From positions 1 through 64,000 of the forward strand of contig JBBIMX010000003.1 in the NCBI GenBank assembly GCA_037444165.1: DNA of 64,000 nucleotides, read 5' to 3'. A program made the position numbers and the translations under genes. The stretch comes from CALIBK01 sp037444165. Lineage in GTDB: Bacteria > Desulfobacterota > BSN033 > UBA1163. Within the stretch, counting starts at the first letter, position 1. Every line of letters starts with the position of its first letter. A model generated the notes under the pieces. That model searched no databases and was not told the DNA's origin. It was given only the letters and a program-made list of their open reading frames with translations. Shown here in pieces: positions 6,179 through 14,837 of the stretch.

Positions 6179-7550
6179 AGGAAGGACCCACCACCCCGTT
6201 ATTGATCCTTCTCGTTGCCGTAGTTGTGAGGTTTGCCTGAGGGGTTGCCCAGCAGAACTCATCTCTGAATATCGGAGAGAGAAGGAAAGCCTTAGAGGGT
6301 TGCTCTATCAAAGGAGGTTAAGAAAAGGGGAGACGGAAGAGAAGGTTTCTCTTCCCCCCTGTCAGAAAGCGTGTCCTATTCATCAAGACACCAGAGGGTA
6401 TGTGGCTCTTATCGCCAAAGGACAGTTCAAAGAAGCCCTTGAACTGATTCGAGAGGTCAATCCTCTGCCAGCCGTCTGTGGATATATCTGTCACCATCCT
6501 TGTGAAGAGGCCTGCCTTCGGGAGGAAGTGGACCATCCCATTCCCATTCGTCTTCTCAAACGATTTGTGGCCGAATTTGACCGACAAAGGGAGGAATCCA
6601 AGAGACTCGTTCGAGAAAGACGAGAGAAGGTCCTGGTCGTTGGATCAGGGCCAGCAGGACTTGCTTGTGCAAATGATTTGAGACTTATGGGGTTTAAAGT
6701 CACCCTCGTGGAAGCCCTCCCTGTCCTTGGAGGAATGCTTGCAGTTGGGATTCCAGCATTCAGGCTTCCGAGAGAGGTGTTAAAGATGGAGATTGAGGGA
6801 ATTCGAAGGCTGGGAGTGGAGATGAAAACCTTAGAGCCTTTTCGCCTGGATGGAGACGGAAAGATCCTCAAGAGGTTGGGGGTGGATGCTATATTTCTTT
6901 CCACAGGGGCCCATCGGAGTTCCAAATTGAATATCCCTGGAGAATCCCTGAAGGGTGTCTACCCAGGAGTCGAGTTTTTAAGAGAGATCAACCTTGGGAG
7001 AAACGTGGCTATCGGAAAGAAGGTTGCGGTGATCGGGGGTGGAAATGTGGCTATTGATGTGGCCCGTTCGATCCTCCATCTGGGCCACAGGAGGGTGGAT
7101 CTCTATTATCGACGATCCAGAGAAGAGATGCCTGCCCTTTCAGAGGAAGTAGAGGAGGCCATTCGTGAAGGGGTTCATCTTCATCTTCTCACCGCTCCAG
7201 TGAGGATCGTTGGAAGAGGAGGAAGGGTTGTTGGGATGGAATGTATGAAAATGCGGCTGGGAGAGCCGGACGAGAAAGGGAGAAAAAGACCCATCCCTAT
7301 TTCAGGTTCCAATTTCAGAATCGAAGCCGATACGGTGATTGCTGCCATTGGTCAGAAAGTGGATTTAAGATCTTTCAAAGGGATTGAGAAAAATCCAGAT
7401 GGCACGGTCCGGGTAGATCCTCTCACAGGGCAGACGAATATCAAGGGGGTCTTTGCTGGTGGGGATATGGTAAGTGGTCCGAGCTGGGCGATCGATGCAA
7501 TTGCTTCAGGGAAGAAAGGGGCAAAAGCTATTGCCGAATTTCTTTCCTAA
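6171..7550 (+). CDS. GltD-like NAD(P)H oxidoreductase with N-terminal Fe-S motifs
   Basis: This 459-aa flavoprotein resembles the glutamate synthase small subunit and NfnB. An N-terminal cysteine set CRSCEVCLRGCP looks like a 4Fe-4S site. It is followed by the GltD-type Fe-S domain (CQKACP, CGYICHHPCEEAC) and an FAD-binding VVGSGPAGLACAN. An NAD(P)-binding VIGGGNVAIDVARS follows, and then the C-terminal FAD block GVFAGGDMVSGPSWAIDAIASG. ATG 6171 is chosen because GGGGAGGAAG precedes it and it overlaps the gamma-subunit stop. It is too short and has the wrong neighbours for real glutamate synthase. It probably passes electrons between the oxidoreductase's ferredoxin and NAD(P)H (inference). 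Confidence 0.83.
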   Translation: MVEGRTHHPVIDPSRCRSCEVCLRGCPAELISEYRREKESLRGLLYQRRLRKGETEEKVSLPPCQKACPIHQDTRGYVALIAKGQFKEALELIREVNPLPAVCGYICHHPCEEACLREEVDHPIPIRLLKRFVAEFDRQREESKRLVRERREKVLVVGSGPAGLACANDLRLMGFKVTLVEALPVLGGMLAVGIPAFRLPREVLKMEIEGIRRLGVEMKTLEPFRLDGDGKILKRLGVDAIFLSTGAHRSSKLNIPGESLKGVYPGVEFLREINLGRNVAIGKKVAVIGGGNVAIDVARSILHLGHRRVDLYYRRSREEMPALSEEVEEAIREGVHLHLLTAPVRIVGRGGRVVGMECMKMRLGEPDEKGRKRPIPISGSNFRIEADTVIAAIGQKVDLRSFKGIEKNPDGTVRVDPLTGQTNIKGVFAGGDMVSGPSWAIDAIASGKKGAKAIAEFLS

Positions 7551-7571
7551 ACATCTCATCCGAAGGGGAAT

Positions 7572-7892
7572 ATGACGCGGGAATGTAAAAAAGAGGACGT
7601 TCACAGGAAGAGACAGAAGAGATCTTCTCATCAAACCGGGGGAAAGGTTTCTCTTTCAGCGAAAGAAAGTCTCTTGAAAGAAGAGGTCGTCCAGGAAGCA
7701 AAAAGATGTTTGGGGTTAAGGGAATGTGAGGCCTGTGATCTCTGTAGTCTTCTCTGTCCCGATCTTTGTATCACACGGGATGAGAAGACAGGAGAAGTAT
7801 TGATCGATCTTGATTACTGTAAAGGGTGTGGCATCTGTGCTGCCATTTGTCCCAAAGGGGCTATTCAAATGGTGATGGAGGAAGGGAGATGA
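7572..7892 (+). CDS. 2[4Fe-4S] ferredoxin-like (delta) subunit
   Basis: This 106-aa protein has two ferredoxin motifs in its second half, CEACDLCSLLCP and CKGCGICAAICP. They match the delta subunit of pyruvate/2-oxoacid:ferredoxin oxidoreductases. The first ~45 residues are lysine/arginine-rich and without recognisable fold. It is likely the electron-carrying partner of the KorABC-type complex and the adjacent flavoprotein. Its TGA overlaps the ATG of pxpA (ATGA), which ties the redox genes and the oxoprolinase genes into one operon. Confidence 0.82.
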   Translation: MTRECKKEDVHRKRQKRSSHQTGGKVSLSAKESLLKEEVVQEAKRCLGLRECEACDLCSLLCPDLCITRDEKTGEVLIDLDYCKGCGICAAICPKGAIQMVMEEGR

Positions 7893-8674
7893 ATAAGAGG
7901 CAAAGAATCGATCTTAATTCGGATGTAGGGGAGAGTTTTGGGGCTTATAAAATAGGCCTCGATGAAGAGGTCATCCCCTATATTACCTCTGCCAACATTG
8001 CCTGTGGATTTCACGGGGGAGATCCCTCCGTGATGAGGAAAACCGTTTCTCTGGCCAAGAAGTATGGGGTGGAAGTGGGAGCCCATCCCGGATTTCCAGA
8101 CCTTTTAGGTTTTGGAAGAAGGAATCTGGATGCTACCCTCGAGGAGATTCAGGATTACATCCTCTATCAGACAGGGGCTCTCCAGGCCTTTGCAGCGGCT
8201 CAGGGGCTCAAGCTCCAACATGTAAAAGCCCATGGAGCCCTCTATAATATGGCCGTCCAAAATCCTGCGATCTGGGAGGTGATGATGAAAGCCCTCTCCA
8301 GTCTGGACAAAGAGTTGATCCTGGTGGTCCTGGCTTCTTCCCATCGTGATGCTCTTAGGGAGATGGGAAAACGGTATGGGATTCGAATCGCCTTTGAGGC
8401 ATTTCCAGACCGAGCCTATAGCCGAGAAGGGACTCTGGTCTCGAGAAGAGAGAAGGGCGCGGTCCTGCACGATCATGAAAGAGTGGCCCAAAGGGCATTG
8501 AAGATGGCTCTGGAGGGGAGAGTGACTGCCATTGATGGAACTGAAATTGAACTTCAGGCCGATACCCTTTGTGTTCATGGAGATAACCCTTCGGCTGTCG
8601 AGATGGTCAAGAGAATTCGGGAGGTCCTAATGGCCCATGGAGTGGAAGTTCTCTCCATGAAACATTTTATCTAA
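7889..8674 (+). CDS. pxpA: 5-oxoprolinase subunit A (LamB/YcsF family)
   Basis: This 261-aa protein carries the LamB/YcsF signatures DLNSDVGESFG, IACGFHGGDP, GAHPGFPDLLGFGRR, VKAHGALYNMA and CVHGDNPSAV. With PxpB and PxpC it forms the bacterial ATP-dependent 5-oxoprolinase that opens 5-oxo-L-proline to glutamate. ATG 7889 after GGAGGAAGGGAG is the start. An in-frame upstream extension would lie inside the ferredoxin gene and is rejected. The length is normal for the family. Confidence 0.9.
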   Translation: MNKRQRIDLNSDVGESFGAYKIGLDEEVIPYITSANIACGFHGGDPSVMRKTVSLAKKYGVEVGAHPGFPDLLGFGRRNLDATLEEIQDYILYQTGALQAFAAAQGLKLQHVKAHGALYNMAVQNPAIWEVMMKALSSLDKELILVVLASSHRDALREMGKRYGIRIAFEAFPDRAYSREGTLVSRREKGAVLHDHERVAQRALKMALEGRVTAIDGTEIELQADTLCVHGDNPSAVEMVKRIREVLMAHGVEVLSMKHFI

Positions 8675-8693
8675 GGAGGAAAGAGCTTAATTC

Positions 8694-9407
8694 GTGGGGC
8701 TCTATCCAGAGGCCATTTTTAGATGGGTGGGAGATCGAGGCCTTCTCCTCGAATTTGGAGATAGGATTAGTCAGGAGATCAATGAGAAGGTCAGAAGGAT
8801 GGCCCTCGCCATTCAAAAAGAATCCATCGAAGGCATCATAGAGACCATCCCGACCTATCGATCTCTTCTTGTGATCTATCATCCTTTAATTCTCCCCATC
8901 GAGGAGTTGAAGAAAAGACTTCGGAAAATCGAAAAGCACCTTCAAGAATTTCCTCTCCCTGAACCCAGATTAACCCGAATCCCGGTCCTTTATGGAGGGG
9001 CTTACGGGCCCGATCTCGAGTTCGTCGCCCGCTATCATCAGATCTCTCCAGAAGAGGTCATCCGTCTTCATTGTAGCCAGCCCTACTTGATCTATATGAT
9101 TGGCTTTATGCCTGGATTCCCTTATATGGGAGAGCTCCCCGAGGCTCTGGTCACCCCAAGACTGAAGACCCCAAGGCTTTCTGTCCCCAAAGGGTCTGTG
9201 GCCATTGCTCAGAGACAGACAGGCATCTATTCGATAGAGAGTCCAGGTGGGTGGCAGGTTATAGGAAGGACACCTGTTGAATTATTCGACCCCAACCGAA
9301 CACCCCCTTCTTTTCTTCGGATGGGAGATCTCGTGGAGTTTTATCCGATCAGTGAAGAGGAATATTTGAATTGGGATAAAAAAGATGGAAAGGGTGGAGG
9401 CCTTTGA
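8694..9407 (+). CDS. pxpB: 5-oxoprolinase subunit B (KipI-like)
   Basis: This 237-aa subunit has the carboxyltransferase-domain (subdomain C/D) signatures GFMPGFPYMG, PRLKTPRLSVPKGSVAIA and SPGGWQVIGRTP, as in PxpB/KipI. The start is GTG at 8694, preceded by AAGGAGGA about 13 nt upstream. It overlaps pxpC by 23 bp. In Bacillus the KipI homologue inhibits sporulation kinase KinA, but the full A-B-C set here indicates the enzymatic role. Confidence 0.88.
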   Translation: MGLYPEAIFRWVGDRGLLLEFGDRISQEINEKVRRMALAIQKESIEGIIETIPTYRSLLVIYHPLILPIEELKKRLRKIEKHLQEFPLPEPRLTRIPVLYGGAYGPDLEFVARYHQISPEEVIRLHCSQPYLIYMIGFMPGFPYMGELPEALVTPRLKTPRLSVPKGSVAIAQRQTGIYSIESPGGWQVIGRTPVELFDPNRTPPSFLRMGDLVEFYPISEEEYLNWDKKDGKGGGL

Positions 9408-10344
9408 GGTATTAGCCCCTGGGATTCTTACGACCCTTCAGGATCTTGGTCGATTCGGGTATGGTCAGTTTGGAGTCCCTCCTGCTGGAGCTCTGGATCC
9501 TTTTTCTTACCAGATTGCAAATCTCCTGGTTAAGAACATTGGAAATGAAGCCTGTCTGGAAATCACTTTGACAGGATTGAAATTGAGAAGCCTGGGTGAG
9601 TGTCTTATTGCAATCACGGGAGGGGATCTTTCACCCACCCTCAATGGAGACTCCTTAAAGATGTGGAACACCCATCTTTTGATTGAGGGTGATGTCATTA
9701 CATTTAGAAGAGTTCGATCAGGATGTCGGGCCTATCTTTCAGTGAGTGGAGGCTTCGCTGTCGAGAGAATTATGGGGAGTTACTCCACCTACCTCTCCGG
9801 GAAATTTGGAGGGTTAGAAGGAAGGGCTCTTAAAAAAGGGGATATCCTCTATCGATTCAACCACTCCTATCCTTTGGATCGAGTGGGGCTCGGAGTTCCG
9901 GAAGATTGGATTCCCCAGTTTGACCGCGAAGCAACATTGAGGGTCATCTTAGGGCCCCAAGAAGATCATTTTACCGAGAAGGGTCTTCAAACCTTCTTTT
10001 CGTCTTCCTATGAAGTCACCCCTCAAAGCAATCGGATGGGAATTCGGCTTCGGGGTCCTGTGGTGGAAAGAAGACCCGACGTGGAAGAGTCCATTATCTC
10101 CGAAGGATTTCTTCCAGGTGCGATTCAGATTCCCGGGGATGGAAATCCGATCCTCATCTTAAATGAATTGGTCACCGGAGGCTATACGAAGATTGCTACT
10201 GTGATTTTTGTGGATCTCCCCAAGGCCGCTCAACTCAAACCAGGAGACCGGGTACGATTCCTTCCCATCTCCATTGAAGAGGCTCACTTTCTTCTCAAGG
10301 AACAGGAACAGCGATTGAGTGATTTTAAAAAACGATCGGAGTAG
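9385..10344 (+). CDS. pxpC: 5-oxoprolinase subunit C (KipA-like)
   Basis: This 319-aa biotin-dependent-carboxylase-like protein of the PxpC/KipA family is recognised by TTLQDLGRFGYGQFGVPPAGALDP, AITGGDLSPTLNG, YLSVSGGFAVE and a C-terminal PGAIQIPGDGNPILIL with TGGYTKIATV. It begins inside the 3' end of pxpB, so the two are translationally coupled. It completes the PxpABC set. Confidence 0.88.
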   Translation: MERVEAFEVLAPGILTTLQDLGRFGYGQFGVPPAGALDPFSYQIANLLVKNIGNEACLEITLTGLKLRSLGECLIAITGGDLSPTLNGDSLKMWNTHLLIEGDVITFRRVRSGCRAYLSVSGGFAVERIMGSYSTYLSGKFGGLEGRALKKGDILYRFNHSYPLDRVGLGVPEDWIPQFDREATLRVILGPQEDHFTEKGLQTFFSSSYEVTPQSNRMGIRLRGPVVERRPDVEESIISEGFLPGAIQIPGDGNPILILNELVTGGYTKIATVIFVDLPKAAQLKPGDRVRFLPISIEEAHFLLKEQEQRLSDFKKRSE

Positions 10345-10347
10345 GAT

Positions 10348-11127
10348 ATGTCTTCTCCCTTACCTCTCTATAAAATTTATGCCGTTAAATATGCCGGTCC
10401 TTTAAAAAGTTCAATGGCGATGGTTCTCTGGAATACCGATTGGGAAAAGACGATTGAGAGAAACTACTATCTCTGGGTCATTCAAGGAGAAAGGGAAACC
10501 TTACTGGTGGATTGCGGAGTGGCGCCTTCTCTCGCAGAGAAGAGGAAGATTTCGGGTTATGTAAGCCCTGTGGAGGTATTGAGGAGAATTGGAATAGAAG
10601 CCAGTGAGATAAAAAAGATTATTCTCACTCACATCCACTTCGATCATGTCAGTGGAATAGAACTCTTTCCAAAGGCTACCCTCTATGTCCAGGAGAAAGA
10701 ATTTCATTTCTGGATCAAGGATCCTATTGCTAAAAAACCTCCTTTTCTCAAGTTTACAGACCCGGTAGGGAATGCCTATCTGGCCAGCCTCGAAGGAACC
10801 GACCGACTCATCCTTGTTCAGGGAGATCAAGTTCTGATGCCAGGGATTGAACTCCTCCTGGCTCCTGGCCATTCTCCAGGGCTTCAGGTCGTTGCTGTGA
10901 ATACCCTTCGTGGCACCGCCATTGTAGGTTCAGATTGTGCCCATCTTTTCAGAAATTATGAGGAGGAGATCCCGAGTTCCTTCATCATCGATATGGTTGC
11001 CTGGATGAGGACTTATGAAAAATTGAAAGCCAAAGTCTCCTCTTTGGACCTCCTCTTTCCTGGCCACGATCTCAAGATGTGGACCGATTACCCACGGGTG
11101 GCCGAAGATATTACTCGTCTGGTTTAA
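10348..11127 (+). CDS. MBL-fold metallohydrolase (lactonase-like)
   Basis: This 259-aa metallo-beta-lactamase-fold hydrolase has the binuclear metal motif THIHFDHVSG, a second ligand region APGHSPGLQV, an Asp ligand segment GSDCAHL and a final FPGHD. The overall layout matches the N-acyl-homoserine-lactonase-like branch of the superfamily, but many members open other lactones or cyclic substrates. It follows pxpC by 3 nt and is the last gene of the kor-pxp operon. A role in opening a cyclic amide or lactone feeding PxpABC is possible but unproven. Confidence 0.78.
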   Translation: MSSPLPLYKIYAVKYAGPLKSSMAMVLWNTDWEKTIERNYYLWVIQGERETLLVDCGVAPSLAEKRKISGYVSPVEVLRRIGIEASEIKKIILTHIHFDHVSGIELFPKATLYVQEKEFHFWIKDPIAKKPPFLKFTDPVGNAYLASLEGTDRLILVQGDQVLMPGIELLLAPGHSPGLQVVAVNTLRGTAIVGSDCAHLFRNYEEEIPSSFIIDMVAWMRTYEKLKAKVSSLDLLFPGHDLKMWTDYPRVAEDITRLV

Positions 11128-11149
11128 TTCGAAAGGGAGAGTCTCAGAC

Positions 11150-11950
11150 TCATAAAGGTGGGATGGTGGGTGGGTTTTCCTTCACGATGAAATTGACCCT
11201 GGGCGATTGAGAGAAAGGATTCCGGTCGATCCAAACCTTACAGCCATAGACCTTTTCGATATTTTCCGGAGTAATGACCTCCTCTGGAGAGCCAAGACAA
11301 TAGATCCTTCCTTTTTGAAGAAGAATAAGACGATCACAAAATTCCGAAGTGAGATTGAGATCATGGGAGGCCAAGATGATCGTGACTCCTTTCTCACGAT
11401 TGAGATTTAGAATGAGGTTCATGAAATCAAGCTGATGATGGATATCGAGATTTGAAGTGGGTTCATCGAGAAGGATAACCTCTGGCTCCTGGGCCAACGC
11501 CCTTGCAATAAAAACCCTTTTCCTTTCCCCTCCCGAGAGTTCATCCAGATATCTTTCTCTCAAAGGTAGAATCTCTGTCCACTCCATTGCCCTCTGAGCG
11601 ATTTCCAGATCCTTCTTCCCTTCAAATAAGAAGGAGCCTAAATAAGGGGAGCGCCCCATCAGAACGACCTCTTCGACACGAAAGGGAAAAAGAGGGTAAT
11701 TCTCCTGAGCGACGACGGCCATCTTTTTTGCAATCTCACTTCGACTCATTTTTTGAAGGGGTTTATCCTCGAAGAGGACCTGTCCCTTTTGGGGAGAGAG
11801 AAGACGGTAGAGAATCTTGAGGAGGGTGGTTTTTCCGGACCCGTTGGGGCCGATCATTCCCACAAAACCTCCTCTTTCAATTTTAAAAGAGATATCTTGG
11901 AGGATCCAATCCTGATGATATTGGAAATAGATGGATTGAACTTCAATCAT
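11150..11950 (-). CDS. btuD: Cobalamin ABC transporter ATPase
   Basis: This 266-aa ABC ATPase of the FecE/BtuD family has Walker A GPNGSGKTT, a Q-loop (VVAQENYPLF), signature LSGGERKR, Walker B VILLDEPTSNLD and H-loop ASHDLNL. It would energise import of a corrinoid (or iron chelate) through the permease encoded just upstream, which it overlaps by 4 bp. The assignment to cobalamin rests on the cobalamin riboswitch at the head of the operon. Confidence 0.87.
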   Translation of the reverse strand: MIEVQSIYFQYHQDWILQDISFKIERGGFVGMIGPNGSGKTTLLKILYRLLSPQKGQVLFEDKPLQKMSRSEIAKKMAVVAQENYPLFPFRVEEVVLMGRSPYLGSFLFEGKKDLEIAQRAMEWTEILPLRERYLDELSGGERKRVFIARALAQEPEVILLDEPTSNLDIHHQLDFMNLILNLNREKGVTIILASHDLNLTSEFCDRLILLQKGRIYCLGSPEEVITPENIEKVYGCKVWIDRNPFSQSPRVNFIVKENPPTIPPL

Positions 11951-12978
11951 AACGTTTTCACTCCCTTTCTCCTTCGGAGAAGATAGATGAAGAAGGGCCC
12001 TCCAAAGGCGGCGGTAATCACTCCCACTGGAAGTTCTACAGGAGCAAGGAGGGTTCTTGCCAGAGTGTCAGAAAGGATGAGGAAAGAGGCTCCTATGAGG
12101 GCAGAAGAGGGAAGAAGGAGTCGATGGTCAGCTCCGAAGACCATCCTTGCTCCATGAGGGACGATAAGCCCCACAAAGCCTATTAATCCACAAACCGAAA
12201 CGGAGGCTGCAGTGATCAAAGAGGCGGAGAGGTAGGAGAGGAGTTTTAATCGTTCCACAGAGAGGCCCATCTGGATGGCTCCTTCCTCTCCAAGAAGGAG
12301 GAGATTATAGTGGCGAGAACGGGAATAGAGGAAGATAAACCCAAAGAGAATATAAGGGAAGATGATCCGAAGGGAGATAAAATTGGAGAAGCTGAAATCT
12401 CCCATTAACCAGAAGAGGATGGTATGGAGCTCTTCTTTTTGAGAGAGGGATAACAGAAATAGGATGACGGCTGAAAGAAAGGATCCGGTGACCACCCCTG
12501 CCAGAAGGAGGGTGTTTGGATGGATTTTCCCATTCTGTCTTCCAAAATAAAAAACGACTCCTATCGTTAAGAGGGCTCCCGTAAAGGAGGCCACAGGAAG
12601 ACCGAAAGAGGTGGCGCTTAACCCCAGAAGAATGGCCAGGATGGTTCCAACGGCTGAACCACTGGAGACCCCTAAGATATAAGGGTCTGCCAGGGGATTT
12701 CTCAGAAGGGCCTGAAAGATGACCCCTGACATCGAGAGTCCAGCTCCTACCAATCCTGCCAGAAGAACCCTTGGAAGACGAAGGAAGAGGATAATCATCT
12801 CTTCGGCGTCCCTTTCTTTCTCACCTAACTCCATCAGGGAGTGGAAAAGGATGGTGATCGTCTGTTGGGGTTTAATTTTCACGCTCCCAACAGTCATAGA
12901 AAACAGAACGATAAGCAAGAGAAGGAGGGTTAAAAGAGAGGAGATGGCGATCACTTTTTTCAGGGTCACTATTTTCAT
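11947..12978 (-). CDS. btuC: Cobalamin ABC transporter permease (FecCD family)
   Basis: This 343-aa integral membrane permease of the FecCD/BtuC family has about ten hydrophobic segments. Family blocks are RLPRVLLAGLVGAGLSMSGVIFQALLRNPLADPYILGVSSGSAVG and GLIGFVGLIVPHGARMVFG. It overlaps btuD and btuF by 4 bp each, so all three are translationally coupled. It forms the inner-membrane channel for B12 uptake. Confidence 0.9.
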   Translation of the reverse strand: MKIVTLKKVIAISSLLTLLLLLIVLFSMTVGSVKIKPQQTITILFHSLMELGEKERDAEEMIILFLRLPRVLLAGLVGAGLSMSGVIFQALLRNPLADPYILGVSSGSAVGTILAILLGLSATSFGLPVASFTGALLTIGVVFYFGRQNGKIHPNTLLLAGVVTGSFLSAVILFLLSLSQKEELHTILFWLMGDFSFSNFISLRIIFPYILFGFIFLYSRSRHYNLLLLGEEGAIQMGLSVERLKLLSYLSASLITAASVSVCGLIGFVGLIVPHGARMVFGADHRLLLPSSALIGASFLILSDTLARTLLAPVELPVGVITAAFGGPFFIYLLRRRKGVKTL

Positions 12979-13925
12979 TTCGATTCCTTTTCCGGAGGTC
13001 CAAACAGAGGGCCTCGATGGATCAATCGGGCCATTTCTTCAAGGCCATCAATCATTCTGGGAGAGGGTCTATCGATAAGGTCTGAATGAATGAGGTGAAT
13101 CCGGCCCTGTTTGACCGCAGGGATGGTTTTCCATCGATTCCATTCTGAGATTATCCGATCGTAATCTCCTTTGGGATTCATGGTGCTTATGATAATGACC
13201 TCCGGAGATCTTCGCAGAACCTCTTCTCTTCCGAAGCGAGGATACATCTGTCTCTCCTCTCCAGCAATATTTTCTCCTCCTGCCAGACGAATAAGGTCAT
13301 CGGCGAAACTCCCCTTTCCAACCGTGACCATTGGAGACTCTCCAATCTGGAGGAAAACTCGAGGTCGGGGAAGAGATTTTGTTTTTTCTATCACCTTTTG
13401 TTTTCGCTCTTTCATTTCCTGAATGATGGATGAAGCCTTTTCCTCCCGATGGACGACTTGTCCAAGGTGAAGGATACTCTGGAGGACATCGTCAAATTTT
13501 TTGGGAAAGATCACATAGGTAGGGATTCCCAGCCTCTCCAGACGGTTCACCATGTCTCTTGTATTTCCTGCTCCTGTCGCAATGACCAGGTCAGGTTTAA
13601 GGGAGAGAATCCTTTCAAAGTCAAGATGAATATAGCTTCCGACAGGAACCTTTTCTTTCGCCTTTTCAGGATAATTACAATTCAGAGTCACTCCGACGAT
13701 GGCTTCATCCATTCCCAGAGCAAAAAGGATTTCTGTAATATTTGGGGCTAAGGAAATGATTCTCTTAGGAGGCCCTAAAAAGGTCACCCTTCTACCGACT
13801 TCGTCAATAAAGATGTTAGAAGGGAAAGCCATTTCTCTCCAAGAAAGAAGGATGAGAAGGAGTCCAAGAAGATAAAGAACCCAGGGTTTCTTATACCAAC
13901 GAAGAGGGTGAGAGTGACTTCTCAT
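12975..13925 (-). CDS. btuF: Cobalamin/iron-chelate periplasmic binding protein
   Basis: This 316-aa substrate-binding protein has a membrane-spanning or signal segment (WVLYLLGLLLILLSW) and then the BtuF/FhuD fold: RIISLAPNITEILFALG, NCNYPEKAKEKVPVG, LKPDLVIATGAGN and a C-terminal WKTIPAVKQGRIHLI. ATG 13925 overlaps the TGA of the tonB gene (ATGA). The longer ORF beginning 26 codons earlier lies inside that gene and is not used. No lipobox cysteine is evident, so it is either an uncleaved anchor or a cleaved signal. Confidence 0.83.
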   Translation of the reverse strand: MRSHSHPLRWYKKPWVLYLLGLLLILLSWREMAFPSNIFIDEVGRRVTFLGPPKRIISLAPNITEILFALGMDEAIVGVTLNCNYPEKAKEKVPVGSYIHLDFERILSLKPDLVIATGAGNTRDMVNRLERLGIPTYVIFPKKFDDVLQSILHLGQVVHREEKASSIIQEMKERKQKVIEKTKSLPRPRVFLQIGESPMVTVGKGSFADDLIRLAGGENIAGEERQMYPRFGREEVLRRSPEVIIISTMNPKGDYDRIISEWNRWKTIPAVKQGRIHLIHSDLIDRPSPRMIDGLEEMARLIHRGPLFGPPEKESK

Positions 13926-14725
13926 TGGAGTTGAAATTTGATCGGGATATTGACCCAGAAGGTCACCCGATCCTCTCCTTTTTGGGCAGGGATGAATCTC
14001 CATTGTTTTATCGTTTCCATAGCCGATCGATCAAGGATTTCATAGCCTGAGGAACGTCGGATCTCAATCTGTCCAACTCGACCATTGGGAAGGACCTCCA
14101 CTCTTAAGAGGACTTCTCCTTCGTATCCTTTTCTCCTGGCTTCTCGAGGATAGATGGGGTTTGGGTTCTCGACATATTTAGGATAAATCAGGCGGACCTC
14201 TTTTTCCGGTGGGGAAGGGTTCTTTTCAATCCCTTCAGAAGGAATCGCTGAAAGAGGGAGTTGGTGAACGGGTTTCTGGGGACTTTCCTCCTCGAATCGG
14301 TCTTCTATTTTTGAATCGGAAGAATCCTTTAAGGAGGCCATTCGAATGTCTTGTTGAATGCTATTCGAAAATTCAAAGGATTCGGATTCAGGGGGGATAG
14401 AGGGCGGTGGAGGTATAGGAACTCGTGCGACGACGGGCTCTTCCTCCTTTTTTTCTTCCTCAACGAACATTTCTTCTTTGATTGAATTTTCTATCCCGTT
14501 GTTTGTATGGGATATTTCCTCTTTCAAAACGGATTTCTGAGCCGAAACCATCTTGGGCTGAGGTTCAATAAAGAGTTTTGAGATAGAGACTTCAAGGGGA
14601 TCGAAATGGGGAGGAGAGGGGGGTAAATCTAAGTCTGGGAAGAGGAGTGAAAAGAGAAAAAGAATGAGCAGGTGAATCCCTAAGGAGAGGAAGGCAGAGA
14701 TCTTCAAACCTTTCGATTTCTTCAT
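13922..14725 (-). CDS. TonB family energy-transducing protein
   Basis: This 267-aa protein has one N-terminal transmembrane helix (LSLGIHLLILFLFSLLF) and a proline/glutamate-rich periplasmic linker (EEEKKEEEPVVARVPIPPPP). The C-terminal TonB domain contains YPREARRKGYEGEVLLRVEV, GYEILDRSAMETIKQWRFIPA and WVNIPIKF. It transmits proton-motive force to outer-membrane receptors. It is the first gene of the riboswitch-controlled btuFCD operon, implying a dedicated TonB for corrinoid uptake. No receptor (BtuB) or ExbB/ExbD gene lies in this window. Confidence 0.85.
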   Translation of the reverse strand: MKKSKGLKISAFLSLGIHLLILFLFSLLFPDLDLPPSPPHFDPLEVSISKLFIEPQPKMVSAQKSVLKEEISHTNNGIENSIKEEMFVEEEKKEEEPVVARVPIPPPPSIPPESESFEFSNSIQQDIRMASLKDSSDSKIEDRFEEESPQKPVHQLPLSAIPSEGIEKNPSPPEKEVRLIYPKYVENPNPIYPREARRKGYEGEVLLRVEVLPNGRVGQIEIRRSSGYEILDRSAMETIKQWRFIPAQKGEDRVTFWVNIPIKFQLQ

Positions 14726-14751
14726 TTCCTAATTATCCATTCAAAATGGAA

Positions 14752-14790
14752 AACAAAAAGCCCGATCTTCAGTTGAAGACCGGGCTTTTA
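14752..14790 (-). terminator. Intrinsic terminator of the cobalamin riboswitch
   Basis: On the minus strand a strong stem AAAAGCCCGGTCTTCA / TGAAGATCGGGCTTTT (one mismatch, loop of 2-4 nt) is followed by TGTTTTCC. It sits between the riboswitch and the tonB start, exactly where a cobalamin-controlled expression platform is expected. Confidence 0.85.
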
Positions 14791-14837
14791 GCCTCATTTT
14801 CCCCTTCACAGTCTCCCACCGAAGACCTTCAGTGAAG

